DNA of 64,000 bases from Terasakiella pusilla DSM 6293 (GCF_000688235.1 NZ_JHYO01000002.1:148395-212394); one strand, 5' to 3'. Positions 8,591 to 17,459 are shown, counted from the stretch's first letter. The notes: a model not told the origin generated them from the letters alone. Program-made: numbers and translations.

Positions 8591-9568
8591 TTAAGGTTGA
8601 GGAGCGATCGCTAAGTTTTTGCGGAAAAAAGAAATGATGTTCGCGTTGAATTTTTGATGAAACGCAGCGCGATCAAAATTAGGGCTATCTTTACACAGCG
8701 CCGGTGCTCTCTCGGCTAATGGGGGAGGGCACAGGGTTAAAAAAGAAAAATGGCCCGCATTTGGCACAATATGCAACGTCGGAGAGACAGGCAAATTCTG
8801 TGCGAGCGTCAAAATATCCGTCGCTGAAACGCCATCCCCTCCGTGTTGCGAGCCCCACAGGTCGATTGGGGCTGTTATATGCTTGAGGCTCGTAGGGTCG
8901 GCAAAAACAGTGCTGAGTGGATCTGCAAGAACAAAGGCCTTGATCCGCGGATCACGACTGGGCGGCAGAAGGGGGATTTTCTGTGTGTTGGCGTCACCAC
9001 AGGTCGCGCTGGCCTCATTTTCGCAAGGGATGTGCAGTTTCTTAAAGTCGGGTTGGGCACCCGCAAGAATAAGACCGGTATATCCACCGCGTGAAAAACC
9101 AAAAAAGCCAATTGAGTTTGGATTGATTATTGCTGAGTCTGGCGATGACGTCAGCATATAGTCAAGAAGGCGTTTAACATCCGTTGCACGGGTCAACAAA
9201 GCCTGACGGTTGTGAAATCTCTCTGTATTTGACAGGGTGTCATCTGGGTGATTGAGTGCCACGACGATAAAGCCAGCGTCGGAGAGGGCCTCTGCCGTAT
9301 CATGATGGCTTAAACTTGCGCCACCGAACCCATGTGAGATGAGGATGAGTGGCAGGTTTTTTCCGGCAACCGGGCAATCGCGTACACCTGAAATGACGAA
9401 GGGGCCGGCCTGTATGTCTTTAGCGGGACGTGCACAAGGGGCCCATTGTGTTGCTGTGATCGCTTGGCCTGTATGATCAGCAGGCACTTCAATTTTTTTG
9501 AGGCCAGCAGCTTGCACAACAGGTGCCGCTATGAGCAGAAAGGCAAAGGTCACAGCTCTAAAGAACAT
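8591..9568 (-). CDS. Exported alpha/beta hydrolase (dienelactone hydrolase / PAF-acetylhydrolase-like)
   Basis: A 325-residue predicted periplasmic esterase. The signal peptide ends near residue 20 (AAPVVQA). The fold is supported by the oxyanion region SHGFGG, the nucleophile elbow GFSRGG (Ser near residue 160), an acidic residue after the late beta strand (IDLWGSQHGGD) and the catalytic His in NAGHFSF. Several Cys pairs (CARP, CPVAG, CENEASATC, LCPPP/LCKD) fit a disulfide-containing exported enzyme of the COG4188 type. It converges on the chemoreceptor gene and is separated by 23 bases from the next hydrolase upstream on the same strand. The substrate is unknown. Confidence 0.8.
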   Translation of the reverse strand: MFFRAVTFAFLLIAAPVVQAAGLKKIEVPADHTGQAITATQWAPCARPAKDIQAGPFVISGVRDCPVAGKNLPLILISHGFGGASLSHHDTAEALSDAGFIVVALNHPDDTLSNTERFHNRQALLTRATDVKRLLDYMLTSSPDSAIINPNSIGFFGFSRGGYTGLILAGAQPDFKKLHIPCENEASATCGDANTQKIPLLPPSRDPRIKAFVLADPLSTVFADPTSLKHITAPIDLWGSQHGGDGVSATDILTLAQNLPVSPTLHIVPNAGHFSFLTLCPPPLAERAPALCKDSPNFDRAAFHQKFNANIISFFRKNLAIAPQP

Positions 9569-9591
9569 GATTTTTTCCTGATGAGAGGGGC

Positions 9592-10380
9592 TTAGGCTAA
9601 AAATTCTTCGATCAGTGTCAGGACAAAGTCTTCGCTTTCGCGGTGGGGCATGTGGTGACCACCTTGCAGGATTTCGACCGTGACCGGACCTGAGGTTTTT
9701 TGGGAAATAATGTCTGTATGAATGGTTGAACCATATTCATCATCGCTGCCGTGGATGACAAGGGCTGGGCAGATGATTTTGGGCAGGGCGTCATTCAGGG
9801 TCCATTGTTGGAATTCATCTGAGAGCCACGTGTCGATCCACGCGCTGACAACCCATTCTGTGCGCGGGCCGTGATATTTTTCCAGTCGTTGTAATTGCGC
9901 GGGGTCGGCAAATAGTTTTTTTGCCTCGCGAATACCGTTGAGTGTCACATCTTCAGCAAATGTCTGGGCGGCAATGGTGACAAGGCTTGCGCAGTCGTTG
10001 GGGAATTGGGCCGCGGCTTCAATTGCCATCGCCCCGCCAACGCTATGGCCCATCGCAATGAAGTTGGAAAAGCCGAATTCTTCTTTCAAGATGGGAAGAA
10101 CGAGGGCAGGTTCTTGGGCGACGAAATCGGCGCTGAGTTTATCTGTGCGGATGGCAGATTTACCAAACCCAAAGCGATCATAAGCAATGACGCGTCTGCC
10201 TGTTTTAAGGGCGAGCAGTGCGGGAAACTGTCGCCACAGGCTGATTGCCCCCAAGGAGTCATGAAACATAATAAGGGGCGATTTTTGGGACTGGACCTCT
10301 GGGTCCCAGTAGGTAACAGCAAGGGGGCCGTGCACAGTTTCTATTGAAAGTTCTTTGGCAATGACATTCTGTGCATTCAT
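9592..10380 (-). CDS. Alpha/beta hydrolase, lactonase-like, probable box-regulon member
   Basis: A 262-residue cytoplasmic hydrolase resembling enol-lactonases (PcaD-like) and other small acyl hydrolases. Visible features are the oxyanion motif FHDSLGA (about 40), the nucleophile elbow GHSVGG (Ser near 112), an Asp in HGSDDEYG (about 213) and a His in GGHHMPH (about 240). A TGCA-N6-TGCA motif lies 43 bases before the start. The same motif, including the identical TTTTAA spacer, precedes boxC, so I infer control by BoxR. Lactone-hydrolase-like genes are known companions of box clusters, where they may remove hydrolysable side products. That role is inference. Confidence 0.8.
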   Translation of the reverse strand: MNAQNVIAKELSIETVHGPLAVTYWDPEVQSQKSPLIMFHDSLGAISLWRQFPALLALKTGRRVIAYDRFGFGKSAIRTDKLSADFVAQEPALVLPILKEEFGFSNFIAMGHSVGGAMAIEAAAQFPNDCASLVTIAAQTFAEDVTLNGIREAKKLFADPAQLQRLEKYHGPRTEWVVSAWIDTWLSDEFQQWTLNDALPKIICPALVIHGSDDEYGSTIHTDIISQKTSGPVTVEILQGGHHMPHRESEDFVLTLIEEFLA

Positions 10381-10422
10381 CTGATTTGGTCCTTTTGTGA
10401 AGTTCGCCTGTTCGGGATTTTC

Positions 10423-10436
10423 TGCATTTTAATGCA
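10423..10436. promoter_or_regulatory. BoxR/BzdR-type operator candidate (TGCA-N6-TGCA)
   Basis: TGCATTTTAATGCA, two TGCA half-sites with a 6-base spacer, 43 bases before the hydrolase start. It is identical to 28742-28755 upstream of boxC. The TGCA-N6-TGCA pattern is the one described for the BzdR/BoxR repressor family. Confidence 0.6.
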
Positions 10437-10487
10437 TGTTAAAGTTAGTACATTTATAGGTGTGAGACTTATAATGTGCAATATCTC

Positions 10488-10604
10488 TTATTCATCGTCT
10501 TCTTCTGGGTCCCAAGCGTGGCCGCACATATCACAGACAAACAGGTCGCCTTCAGGATGTGTGTGTTCGGATTGGCAAATCGGGCAGGTTGGTGTTTCTG
10601 ACAT
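10488..10604 (-). CDS. 38-residue zinc-ribbon protein (PhnA N-terminal type)
   Basis: A very small protein that is only a treble-clef or ribbon unit: CPICQSE then CDMCGHAW, with an acidic tail ending EEDDE. The pattern CPxCxSE...CxxCxxxW is that of the N-terminal zinc ribbon of PhnA (YjdM family), but the roughly 70-residue PhnA domain that normally follows is absent: a TAA stop comes directly after the acidic tail. A purine-rich stretch (GAGAAGAAG) precedes the ATG. It lies between the hydrolase promoter and the formate dehydrogenase terminator. Either a true mini-protein or the remnant of a full PhnA. Confidence 0.65.
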   Translation of the reverse strand: MSETPTCPICQSEHTHPEGDLFVCDMCGHAWDPEEDDE

Positions 10605-10725
10605 TTGATTTCTTCTTCTCAAAAGTGAATATAAGCAAGGGTTTATTTTAGAGGAAGAAGACTGCAGATGCTCATTTGAATATTGAATTTAGATATTTTG
10701 GATTTCTATTATCGCGCGCGAATTT

Positions 10726-10763
10726 AAAAAAAATCCCTTACCCGGCGATGCAGGGGTAAGGGA
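10726..10763 (-). terminator. Rho-independent terminator of the formate dehydrogenase operon
   Basis: On the minus strand a 10-base GC-rich stem (TCCCTTACCC / GGGTAAGGGA) with a 10-base loop is followed by eight T. It lies about 40 bases after the fdhD stop. Confidence 0.9.
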
Positions 10764-10801
10764 CTAAGTCATGATATCCATAGGGAAACAAGATATCATA
10801 T

Positions 10802-11590
10802 TTAAAAAAAGGTGAGGCGCTCCGGCCCATCCTGACATGCAAGGAAGAGGTTGCTTTTTTTCGCGATCTCCAAGGCCAGACTTGTCGGGGCTGATATGGT
10901 GACAAGGCCGCATAATCCGAAGGCGACGGCCTTTTTAACCAACTCAAAACTGCATCGGCTACTCATGACCACATAGCCTTGTGGGGCAGGGGAACGTAGC
11001 GCAAGTGCCCCAAGCAATTTATCAAGTGCATTATGTCGCCCGACATCTTCACGTATGAGAAGGAGTTCACCGTCCATCGTGTAAAAAGCAGCGCCATGAA
11101 CGGAGTAGTTTACTTTGTGAATATGCTGTGCTTGGTGAAAGGATTGAAGGCTTTTTACCAAGACCTCCGGCGCTGGGGCGGTGACGTGGGCATGTTTGTT
11201 TGGTGATACCCGAACGGCGGCTTCCAGTTCCGCAACCCCGCACAGGCCACAACTGGTGCGCCCGGCGATCGTGCGTTTTTGTTGGTATCCGGGGCCGGTT
11301 TTTGTCTCGTCGATACTGAGAAAGACCCGAAAGGCCTCTTCATCCTGTTCAATGTAGATGTCTTCAATTGCTCCGCGTTCTGTTACAACTTCTTCGCTTA
11401 AAGAAAAGCCGATGGCAAAATCTTCAAGGTCTTGGGGCGTTGCCATCATCACGGCATGGGGATGGCCGTTGTAAATGAAGGCAACGGGCACTTCGCGCGC
11501 GAGGTGCCACTGTTGGCTCTTGTCTTTTTCAACGGGAAAATCAACCGATGTCGGGACGCTTATGGAAGGCGCCATCAAAGTCTCATTCAT
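10802..11590 (-). CDS. fdhD: Formate dehydrogenase accessory sulfurtransferase FdhD
   Basis: A 262-residue accessory protein that transfers sulfur from IscS to the molybdenum cofactor so that formate dehydrogenase becomes active. Family motifs are visible: DFAIGFSLSEEVV, the Cys pair in TSCGLCG, FxxTGGVH-like text as SVHGAAFYTMDG, and EDVGRHNALDKLLG; the late segment has SSRCSFELVKKA. I chose the ATG at 11590 (MNETLM), which overlaps the fdsA stop by 8 bases; a longer reading from 11656 is possible but lies wholly inside fdsA. Fourth and last gene of the formate operon, corresponding to fdsC of fdsGBACD clusters. Confidence 0.92.
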   Translation of the reverse strand: MNETLMAPSISVPTSVDFPVEKDKSQQWHLAREVPVAFIYNGHPHAVMMATPQDLEDFAIGFSLSEEVVTERGAIEDIYIEQDEEAFRVFLSIDETKTGPGYQQKRTIAGRTSCGLCGVAELEAAVRVSPNKHAHVTAPAPEVLVKSLQSFHQAQHIHKVNYSVHGAAFYTMDGELLLIREDVGRHNALDKLLGALALRSPAPQGYVVMSSRCSFELVKKAVAFGLCGLVTISAPTSLALEIAKKSNLFLACQDGPERLTFF

Positions 11591-14399
11591 CGAGGGGGCG
11601 TTCCTCAATCGGGGCATGCATGCGTTCCCAGTTGTGAAGGCGATGGGTGGGTTCAACCTGCACAGCCGTCACTTTATATTCCGGGCAATTGGTCGCCCAG
11701 TCGGAATTGTTTGTGGTGACAATGTTGGTCCCGCTGACCGCATGGTGGAAGGTTGTATAGACCGTTCCCGGCTGCATACGATGAGAGACTTTGGCACGAA
11801 GAGAGGTCGTCCCCGCACGCGACTGGATACTAATCATATCCCCATCCTGAATGTTTCTTTCATCCGCATCGTGTGGATGGATTTCCAGTAAATCTTCACT
11901 GTGCCATTTGTGGTTTTCGGTCCGTCTGGTTTGTGCCCCCACATTATATTGGGTTAAAATCCGCCCTGTGGTGAGCAACAGCGGGTACTTGCGCGAGGTG
12001 CGTTCCGGTGTCGGGATATATTCGGTCGGGATAAAGCGTCCTTTCCCGTGGGTGAAGCCCGTTTCATGCATGACCGGTGTCCCGAGGTCGGCTTGGTCAA
12101 AACAGGGCCATTGCAGGCTGCCGACCTGATCCAGCTTTTCAAAGCTAACGCCGCTAAAGGTCGGGGTCAGGGCAGCAATTTCCGCCATGATTTCAGAGGC
12201 ATTGTTGTAGGACATGTCATAGCCCAAAGCTTGAGCAAGCTCACAGACGATTTCCCATTCCTGTTTGCCTGTCTTGCTTGTCATGACGGGACGTACACGG
12301 TTGATGCGTCTTTCGGCATTGGTGAAGGTGCCGTCTTTTTCCAAGAACGAGGTACCGGGTAAAAAGACATGGGCAAAGGAGGCGGTTTCGTTGAGGAAGA
12401 GATCCTGAACGATCAGCAGGTCTAAGTTATGAAGCGCTTTGTGGACATGGTTTGTGTTGGGATCGGAATGGGCAATGTCTTCGCCCTGTACAAACATGCC
12501 TCTGTACTGCCCATTGATGGCACCATCAAACATATGGGGAATACGCAAACCCGGTTCGGGGCTGAGAGGACGTTTCCAGGCATCCTCAAACAACAGGCGC
12601 GTGGGTTCGTCGGAGACATGACGATAGCCGCTATATTCGTGGGGGAACGACCCCATGTCACAGGACCCTTGAACGTTGTTTTGACCCCGCAACGGGTTGA
12701 CGCCGACGCCATCGCGTCCGATGTTGCCACAAAGCATGGCAAGGTTCGCCATCGCCATAACAGTGGTGGACCCTTGGGTATGTTCGGTGACCCCAAGACC
12801 GTAGTAAATCGCCCCGTTGTGGGACGTGGCATAAAGGCGGGCGGCTTCAATGATGTCCTGTGGCTCTACACCGCAGACTTTTGCGACGATTTGCGGGTCG
12901 TTTTGGGGATGGACAATGGCGTCTTTCCATTTTTGGAACATGTCAAGATCACAGCGTTCCTGAATGAAGGCGTCGTCATATAGTCCTTCTTTGACAATCG
13001 TATAGGAAAAGGCATTGAGCAGTGCCACATTGGTCCCCGGCGTGAGCGGCAGGTGGTAGGCGGCTTCCACATGAGGTGTTTTCACCAGATCAATGCGCCG
13101 TGGGTCCATGACAATCAGTTTGGCCCCTTCGCGTAGACGTTTTTTTAAACGCGAGCCAAAAACGGGGTGCCCATCAGTGGGGTTGGCACCGATGACCAAC
13201 ACCACATCGGCCTGTTCGACACTTTTAAAATCCTGTGTACCGGCAGAGGTGCCGTATGTTTCCTTGAGGCCGTATCCGGTGGGGGAATGACAGACGCGCG
13301 CGCAGGTATCCACGTTGTTATTGCCAAAGGCGGCGCGGATCATCTTTTGGACCAGAAAGACTTCTTCGTTCGTACAGCGCGATGACGTGATACCGCCAAT
13401 GGATTTAGGGCCATATTTTGCCTGAATTGCTTTCAGCTTAGTTGCGCTGAAAGCAATGGCTTCTTCCCATGAAACCTCTTTCCACGGGGCTTCGATATGG
13501 TCGCGGATCATGGGCTTTGTGATGCGGTCCTGATGGGTGGCGTATCCCCATGCAAAGCGTCCTTTTACACAGGCATGACCTTCGTTTGCGCCGCCTGTTT
13601 TTGACGGTACCATGCGCACCACTTCTTCGCCGCGCATTTCTGCACGTAAGGAACAGCCAACACCACAATAGGCACAGGTTGTTTCCACAACATGTTCGGC
13701 TTGGCCTTTTTCAATGACGGATTTTTCCATCAAGGTGGCGGTGGGGCAGGCTTCCACGCAGGCCCCGCAGGACACACAATCACTGTCAAAGAAGTTTGTG
13801 TTATGACCAACCGAAATGCGTGAGTCAAAACCGCGCCCTTCGATGGTTAAGGCAAATGTCCCCTGAACATCTTCACAGGTACGCACACAGCGCGAACAGA
13901 CGATGCACTTTGACGGATCGTAGGTGAAGTAGGGGTTGCTTTCGTCCTTTTGGTTGTCCAGATGGTTTTTGCCTTGCGGGTTATAGCGGACCTCGCGCAG
14001 CCCGACTTCACCTGCGGCATCTTGTAATTCACAGTTCCCGTTTGCTGAACAGGTCAGACAATCAAGCGGATGATCGGAGATATAAAGTTCCATCACCCCT
14101 TTGCGCAGTTTGGCCAAGTGATCATTTTGAGTTTGAATGATCATCCCGTCTTCTGCGGGGGTGGAGCAAGAAGCCGGGGTGCCGCGTCGTCCTTCAATTT
14201 TGACCAGACAGAGACGACAAGACCCAAAAGCATCCAGTTTATCTGTGGCGCACAATTTGGGGATGGAGATCCCAGCCAATTTGGCGGCCCGCATCACTGA
14301 CGTCCCTTGTTCCACGCTTACGGAACGCCCGTCGATGGACAGAGTAACAAGTTGTTTGCTGTGGACTTTGGGTGTCCCGTAATCAATTTCTTTCAACAT
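11583..14399 (-). CDS. fdsA: NAD-dependent formate dehydrogenase, catalytic (alpha) subunit
   Basis: A 938-residue catalytic subunit that oxidises formate to CO2 at a bis-MGD molybdenum (or tungsten) centre. The N-terminal part is NuoG-like: a [2Fe-2S] site (CATDKLDAFGSCRLC), a His-ligated cluster (HPLDCLTCSANGNC) and two [4Fe-4S] motifs (CIVCSRCVRTC and CVSCGACVEACP). Then comes the catalytic domain with its own [4Fe-4S] (CAYCGVGC, distal Cys in HACVKGR) and the active-site Cys in CARVCHSPT, so this is the cysteine rather than the selenocysteine form. The C-terminus has the molydopterin-binding fold (TTGRILTQYN). It starts 9 bases after fdsB. Its likely metabolic source of substrate is formate released by BoxC, encoded 13 kb away in the same direction. 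Confidence 0.95.
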   Translation of the reverse strand: MLKEIDYGTPKVHSKQLVTLSIDGRSVSVEQGTSVMRAAKLAGISIPKLCATDKLDAFGSCRLCLVKIEGRRGTPASCSTPAEDGMIIQTQNDHLAKLRKGVMELYISDHPLDCLTCSANGNCELQDAAGEVGLREVRYNPQGKNHLDNQKDESNPYFTYDPSKCIVCSRCVRTCEDVQGTFALTIEGRGFDSRISVGHNTNFFDSDCVSCGACVEACPTATLMEKSVIEKGQAEHVVETTCAYCGVGCSLRAEMRGEEVVRMVPSKTGGANEGHACVKGRFAWGYATHQDRITKPMIRDHIEAPWKEVSWEEAIAFSATKLKAIQAKYGPKSIGGITSSRCTNEEVFLVQKMIRAAFGNNNVDTCARVCHSPTGYGLKETYGTSAGTQDFKSVEQADVVLVIGANPTDGHPVFGSRLKKRLREGAKLIVMDPRRIDLVKTPHVEAAYHLPLTPGTNVALLNAFSYTIVKEGLYDDAFIQERCDLDMFQKWKDAIVHPQNDPQIVAKVCGVEPQDIIEAARLYATSHNGAIYYGLGVTEHTQGSTTVMAMANLAMLCGNIGRDGVGVNPLRGQNNVQGSCDMGSFPHEYSGYRHVSDEPTRLLFEDAWKRPLSPEPGLRIPHMFDGAINGQYRGMFVQGEDIAHSDPNTNHVHKALHNLDLLIVQDLFLNETASFAHVFLPGTSFLEKDGTFTNAERRINRVRPVMTSKTGKQEWEIVCELAQALGYDMSYNNASEIMAEIAALTPTFSGVSFEKLDQVGSLQWPCFDQADLGTPVMHETGFTHGKGRFIPTEYIPTPERTSRKYPLLLTTGRILTQYNVGAQTRRTENHKWHSEDLLEIHPHDADERNIQDGDMISIQSRAGTTSLRAKVSHRMQPGTVYTTFHHAVSGTNIVTTNNSDWATNCPEYKVTAVQVEPTHRLHNWERMHAPIEERPLDE

Positions 14400-14408
14400 G
14401 TGACCCTC

Positions 14409-15962
14409 TTACGACCGACAGTCGGTTTTTGAATAAAAATCATTTGGAAAATTCTGGATGGCACTTTCGACGGGAAGCGGGGTTAACCCGCCCATGGCGC
14501 ACAAGGACCCGTCTTTCATCAACTCACATAAGTCTTCTAAAAGGTCGAGGTTGGTTGCGACATTGTCACCGGCAATTACCCGGTCCATCGTTTCCAGTCC
14601 GCGCTGGGCACCGATCCGGCACGGCGTGCATTTACCACAGCTTTCAATGGTGCAGAATTCGAAGGCAAATCGGGCTTGTTGTGCCATATCGACACTGTCA
14701 TCGAAAATGACAACGCCGCCATGCCCTAAAAGGGCACCGCCTTCTGACATTTCTTCATAGCCCAACGCGAGATCAAATTGGTTGTCGCCAAGGTAGGCGC
14801 CCAAGGGGCCACCGACTTGGACAGTACGCACGTCGCGACCGCTTCTTGTGCCTTGTCCATAATCATAAATCAGTTCGCGTAACGTCAGGCCAAAGGCTTT
14901 TTCAATAAGGCCACCCTGTTTGACGTTGCCACTCAGTTGAAAGGGCTGTGTGCCGCGTGAACGTCCAATGCCGAAGCTTTCATAATAAGCGGCCCCTTTG
15001 GCAAGGATGATGGGCACGGTTGTCAGGGAAAGAACATTGTTAATGACAGTGGGTTTGCCAAAAAAGCCGCTGAGCGCGGGGATGGGCGGTTTGGCACGGA
15101 CAAGACCGCGTTTGCCTTCCATACTTTCCAGCATGGATGTTTCTTCTCCGCAGATGTAGGCTCCGGCCCCTTTGCGCACTTCTAGTGAAAAAGAGAAATC
15201 GGCCCCCTGAATATTATCGCCGAGCCAATTGTTGTCATAGGCGATCTGGATCGCTTTTTCCAGCATGCGATGGGCGTGGGGATATTCTGATCTTAGATAA
15301 ATGTATCCTTCCTGTGCGCCGACGGCGTAGCCTGCAATGGCCATGCCTTCGATCAGGCTGAAGGGGTCGCCTTCCATGATCATACGGTCGGCGAACGTAC
15401 CGCTATCGCCCTCATCGGCATTACAGCAGATATACTTAACATCACTTTCGGCACCAAGGACGGTTTGCCACTTTATGCCGGTTGGGAAGCCTGCCCCGCC
15501 ACGTCCGCGTAATCCACTGTCACGCACGGTCTGGCACACATCGGCAGGCGACATTTTCAAGGCATTTTCTAGGCCATTAAAGCCGTCGTACGCTCTATAA
15601 TCTGTAAGGCTAAGCGGGTCTGTGAGGCCACAGCGGGCAAAAGTGAGGCGTTCCTGCTTTTTAAAAAACGGAATTTCTTCGGTTAAACCGTGACAGAGGG
15701 GGTGGTCGTGTTTTTCCCAGAACTTTTCTTCAAACAGAGAGGGGACATCTTCACATCCAACAGGCCCATAGGCGATACGTCCGTTCGGGGTTTCTACCTC
15801 AACCAACGGCTCCAGCCACAGCATGCCGCGTGAGCCATTGCGAATAATCTCGATGGGGAGATTGTGTGTTTCAGCCTGTGTTTGCACCAACGCGGCAACC
15901 TCATCAGCCCCGACAGACAGGGCGGCGGCATCTTGCGGAATGAAAATTTTTACTGACGTCAT
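14409..15962 (-). CDS. fdsB: Formate dehydrogenase beta subunit (NuoF-like, NAD- and FMN-binding)
   Basis: A 517-residue flavoprotein that passes electrons from the clusters to NAD+. An N-terminal thioredoxin-like segment (about 1-90) is fused to a NuoF core. FMN/NADH-binding stretches are visible (GLRGRGGAGFPTGIKW, CNADEGDSGTFADRM, GAGAYICGEETSMLESMEG), and the [4Fe-4S] ligands lie at ESCGKCTPCR with a later Cys in GSLCAMGG. The start overlaps the fdsG stop by 4 bases (ATGA), a sign of translational coupling. Size and architecture match FdsB of soluble NAD-dependent formate dehydrogenases. Confidence 0.95.
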   Translation of the reverse strand: MTSVKIFIPQDAAALSVGADEVAALVQTQAETHNLPIEIIRNGSRGMLWLEPLVEVETPNGRIAYGPVGCEDVPSLFEEKFWEKHDHPLCHGLTEEIPFFKKQERLTFARCGLTDPLSLTDYRAYDGFNGLENALKMSPADVCQTVRDSGLRGRGGAGFPTGIKWQTVLGAESDVKYICCNADEGDSGTFADRMIMEGDPFSLIEGMAIAGYAVGAQEGYIYLRSEYPHAHRMLEKAIQIAYDNNWLGDNIQGADFSFSLEVRKGAGAYICGEETSMLESMEGKRGLVRAKPPIPALSGFFGKPTVINNVLSLTTVPIILAKGAAYYESFGIGRSRGTQPFQLSGNVKQGGLIEKAFGLTLRELIYDYGQGTRSGRDVRTVQVGGPLGAYLGDNQFDLALGYEEMSEGGALLGHGGVVIFDDSVDMAQQARFAFEFCTIESCGKCTPCRIGAQRGLETMDRVIAGDNVATNLDLLEDLCELMKDGSLCAMGGLTPLPVESAIQNFPNDFYSKTDCRS

Positions 15963-16429
15963 GCGTGGGGTGTCCGCTCTAGCGTGAGGAGGTGATCAAA
16001 ACGCTTAGGCGTTACACGACCATAAAGCTTTTCCTTCATCATAACAGAAGGTGAAAGCGCGCAGTTGCCAAGGCAATAGACGGCTTCGATATGAAACTCA
16101 GTGTCTGTGCCGTCTTGGGTCAGGCGCTTTTGAATATGCGAGACTAGTTCTTCTGATCCGGAAGACTGACAGGCTTCTGCACGACAGACTTTGATGGAAA
16201 AGCGACCATCATGTTCTTTCTTAAAGTCGTGATAAAAGGAAATGACGCCGTCGACTTCTGCTTTTGATAGGTTTAGGCTATCACATATATGGTCGATTGC
16301 CGCAGGGGGAATATGGCCCAAAGCGTCTTGTATGTCGTGCAGGAACGGCAGGAGCGCGCCTTTTTTGTCTTTGAACTTCTGGTGAAGATGTTCTGCGAAA
16401 AGATCTGACCATTCTGTGAAACGAGTCAT
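15959..16429 (-). CDS. fdsG: Formate dehydrogenase gamma subunit (NuoE-like [2Fe-2S])
   Basis: A 156-residue NuoE-like subunit with one [2Fe-2S] cluster. The N-terminal helical part (LPFLHDIQDALGHIPPAAID, LNLSKAEVDGVISFYHDF) is followed by a thioredoxin-like domain with ligands CRAEACQSSG and CLGNCALSP. First gene of the fdsG-B-A-fdhD operon, which lacks the small delta subunit FdsD found in some species. A LysR gene ends 116 bases upstream on the same strand; the gap between them holds an inverted repeat. Confidence 0.94.
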   Translation of the reverse strand: MTRFTEWSDLFAEHLHQKFKDKKGALLPFLHDIQDALGHIPPAAIDHICDSLNLSKAEVDGVISFYHDFKKEHDGRFSIKVCRAEACQSSGSEELVSHIQKRLTQDGTDTEFHIEAVYCLGNCALSPSVMMKEKLYGRVTPKRFDHLLTLERTPHA

Positions 16430-16514
16430 TTTTTGGGAAGCCTTATAGCCTAGTTTTAAACTTCCAAAATTTAACCAAAAGGAACAGATCTGACAAATTT
16501 AAATGTTGGATAGT

Positions 16515-16540
16515 GTGATAGGTTTTGTCTATCACTTTTT
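16515..16540. promoter_or_regulatory. Inverted repeat upstream of fdsG
   Basis: GTGATAG, 7-base spacer, CTATCAC, then TTTTT on the plus strand. The T-tract faces away from the genes here, which are all minus-strand. An operator or LysR-family binding site for the fds operon is therefore at least as likely as a terminator. Confidence 0.35.
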
Positions 16541-16544
16541 GGAT

Positions 16545-17438
16545 TTAGTCTTGATCGTTGAAAAGACCTTGGCGTGCAAGTTTGACAACGGCTTGGGATA
16601 GATGGGTCGATGGTTCCCCCTCAAGCGCGAGCAAGCCCACAGAATGTGAGACAACCGGATCAATGAGTTTTAGGGAGACAATGTCGGTTGCATGATCGCT
16701 GACATCGAAAAACTGTGACGGGATGATAGAGGCACCCAGCCCGTTTTTAACGTTGTGAACCAGGTTGCTGAGGGAGTTGCTTTCGATCATCGGGCGGATG
16801 TTTATACCGGCCTCAATGAAAGCAGCATCTGCAAGCTTGCGGTTTTGCATGTTGGGAGTCAGCAGTCCCAGTGGATATTTTGCCGCATCCGCCCATGAAA
16901 TATGGGACAGCCCCGGTGCGATGTCATTGCGATGGACAAGGCAATGATATTCTTCCTGATATAAGTTGATGGTTTGTAAGGTGTTGGAAAGGGGCGTATC
17001 CACGTAGGAAATCCCTAAGTCCAGTTCAAAATCAAGCAGGCTGCGGGTCAGGTCCGGTGCGCTCATGCTTTCGATTGTGAATCTGAGTTCAGGATATTTT
17101 TTGTTGAGTTTTTTTATGAAGTGGGACGCGTAGGTCAGGGCGGTGGGAATGACGCCCAATCTAAGTCTGCCGCTGAGCTTTTCGTTCTCTGCTTTGAGAG
17201 ACGCTTTCAGGTTTTCATGTTCTGCCAGTATGCGTTTGGCATATTCCAAAACGGTGTAGCCATCGGGGCTTAAACCAATAAACTTTTGTTTACGGTCAAT
17301 CAGCTTGACGTTTAGATGTTCTTCTAACTGGCGCAGGCCATTGGACAGGGTGGGCTGAGAGACATTGCAAGACTCTGCTGCCCGGCCAAAATGCTTTTCT
17401 TTGGCAAGGGCGCACAGATATCTGTATTTCTGGATCAT
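16545..17438 (-). CDS. LysR-family transcriptional regulator (probable formate dehydrogenase regulator)
   Basis: A 297-residue LysR-type regulator. The N-terminal winged helix-turn-helix is clear (FGRAAESCNVSQPTLSNGLRQLEEHLNVKLIDR), followed by the co-inducer domain (RLGVIPTALTYASHFIKKL onward). The start at 17438 (MIQKYRYL) fits the family; an upstream ATG at 17456 is possible. It lies 22 bases after boxR and 115 bases before fdsG, all in one direction. By position it probably controls fdsGBA, like FdsR in other bacteria, although fdsR is usually divergent from the operon it controls. The effector is unknown. Confidence 0.88.
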   Translation of the reverse strand: MIQKYRYLCALAKEKHFGRAAESCNVSQPTLSNGLRQLEEHLNVKLIDRKQKFIGLSPDGYTVLEYAKRILAEHENLKASLKAENEKLSGRLRLGVIPTALTYASHFIKKLNKKYPELRFTIESMSAPDLTRSLLDFELDLGISYVDTPLSNTLQTINLYQEEYHCLVHRNDIAPGLSHISWADAAKYPLGLLTPNMQNRKLADAAFIEAGINIRPMIESNSLSNLVHNVKNGLGASIIPSQFFDVSDHATDIVSLKLIDPVVSHSVGLLALEGEPSTHLSQAVVKLARQGLFNDQD

Positions 17439-17459
17439 GGGTTTTGCGCAACGCACATC

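Noticed and set aside
12429..12983. 184-residue plus-strand open frame inside fdsA
   Set aside because: Entirely antisense to the formate dehydrogenase catalytic subunit; no family features. Shadow frame.
16515..16540. Rho-independent terminator of the LysR gene
   Set aside because: The T-tract is on the plus strand, the wrong side for minus-strand transcription from LysR; kept only as an inverted repeat.
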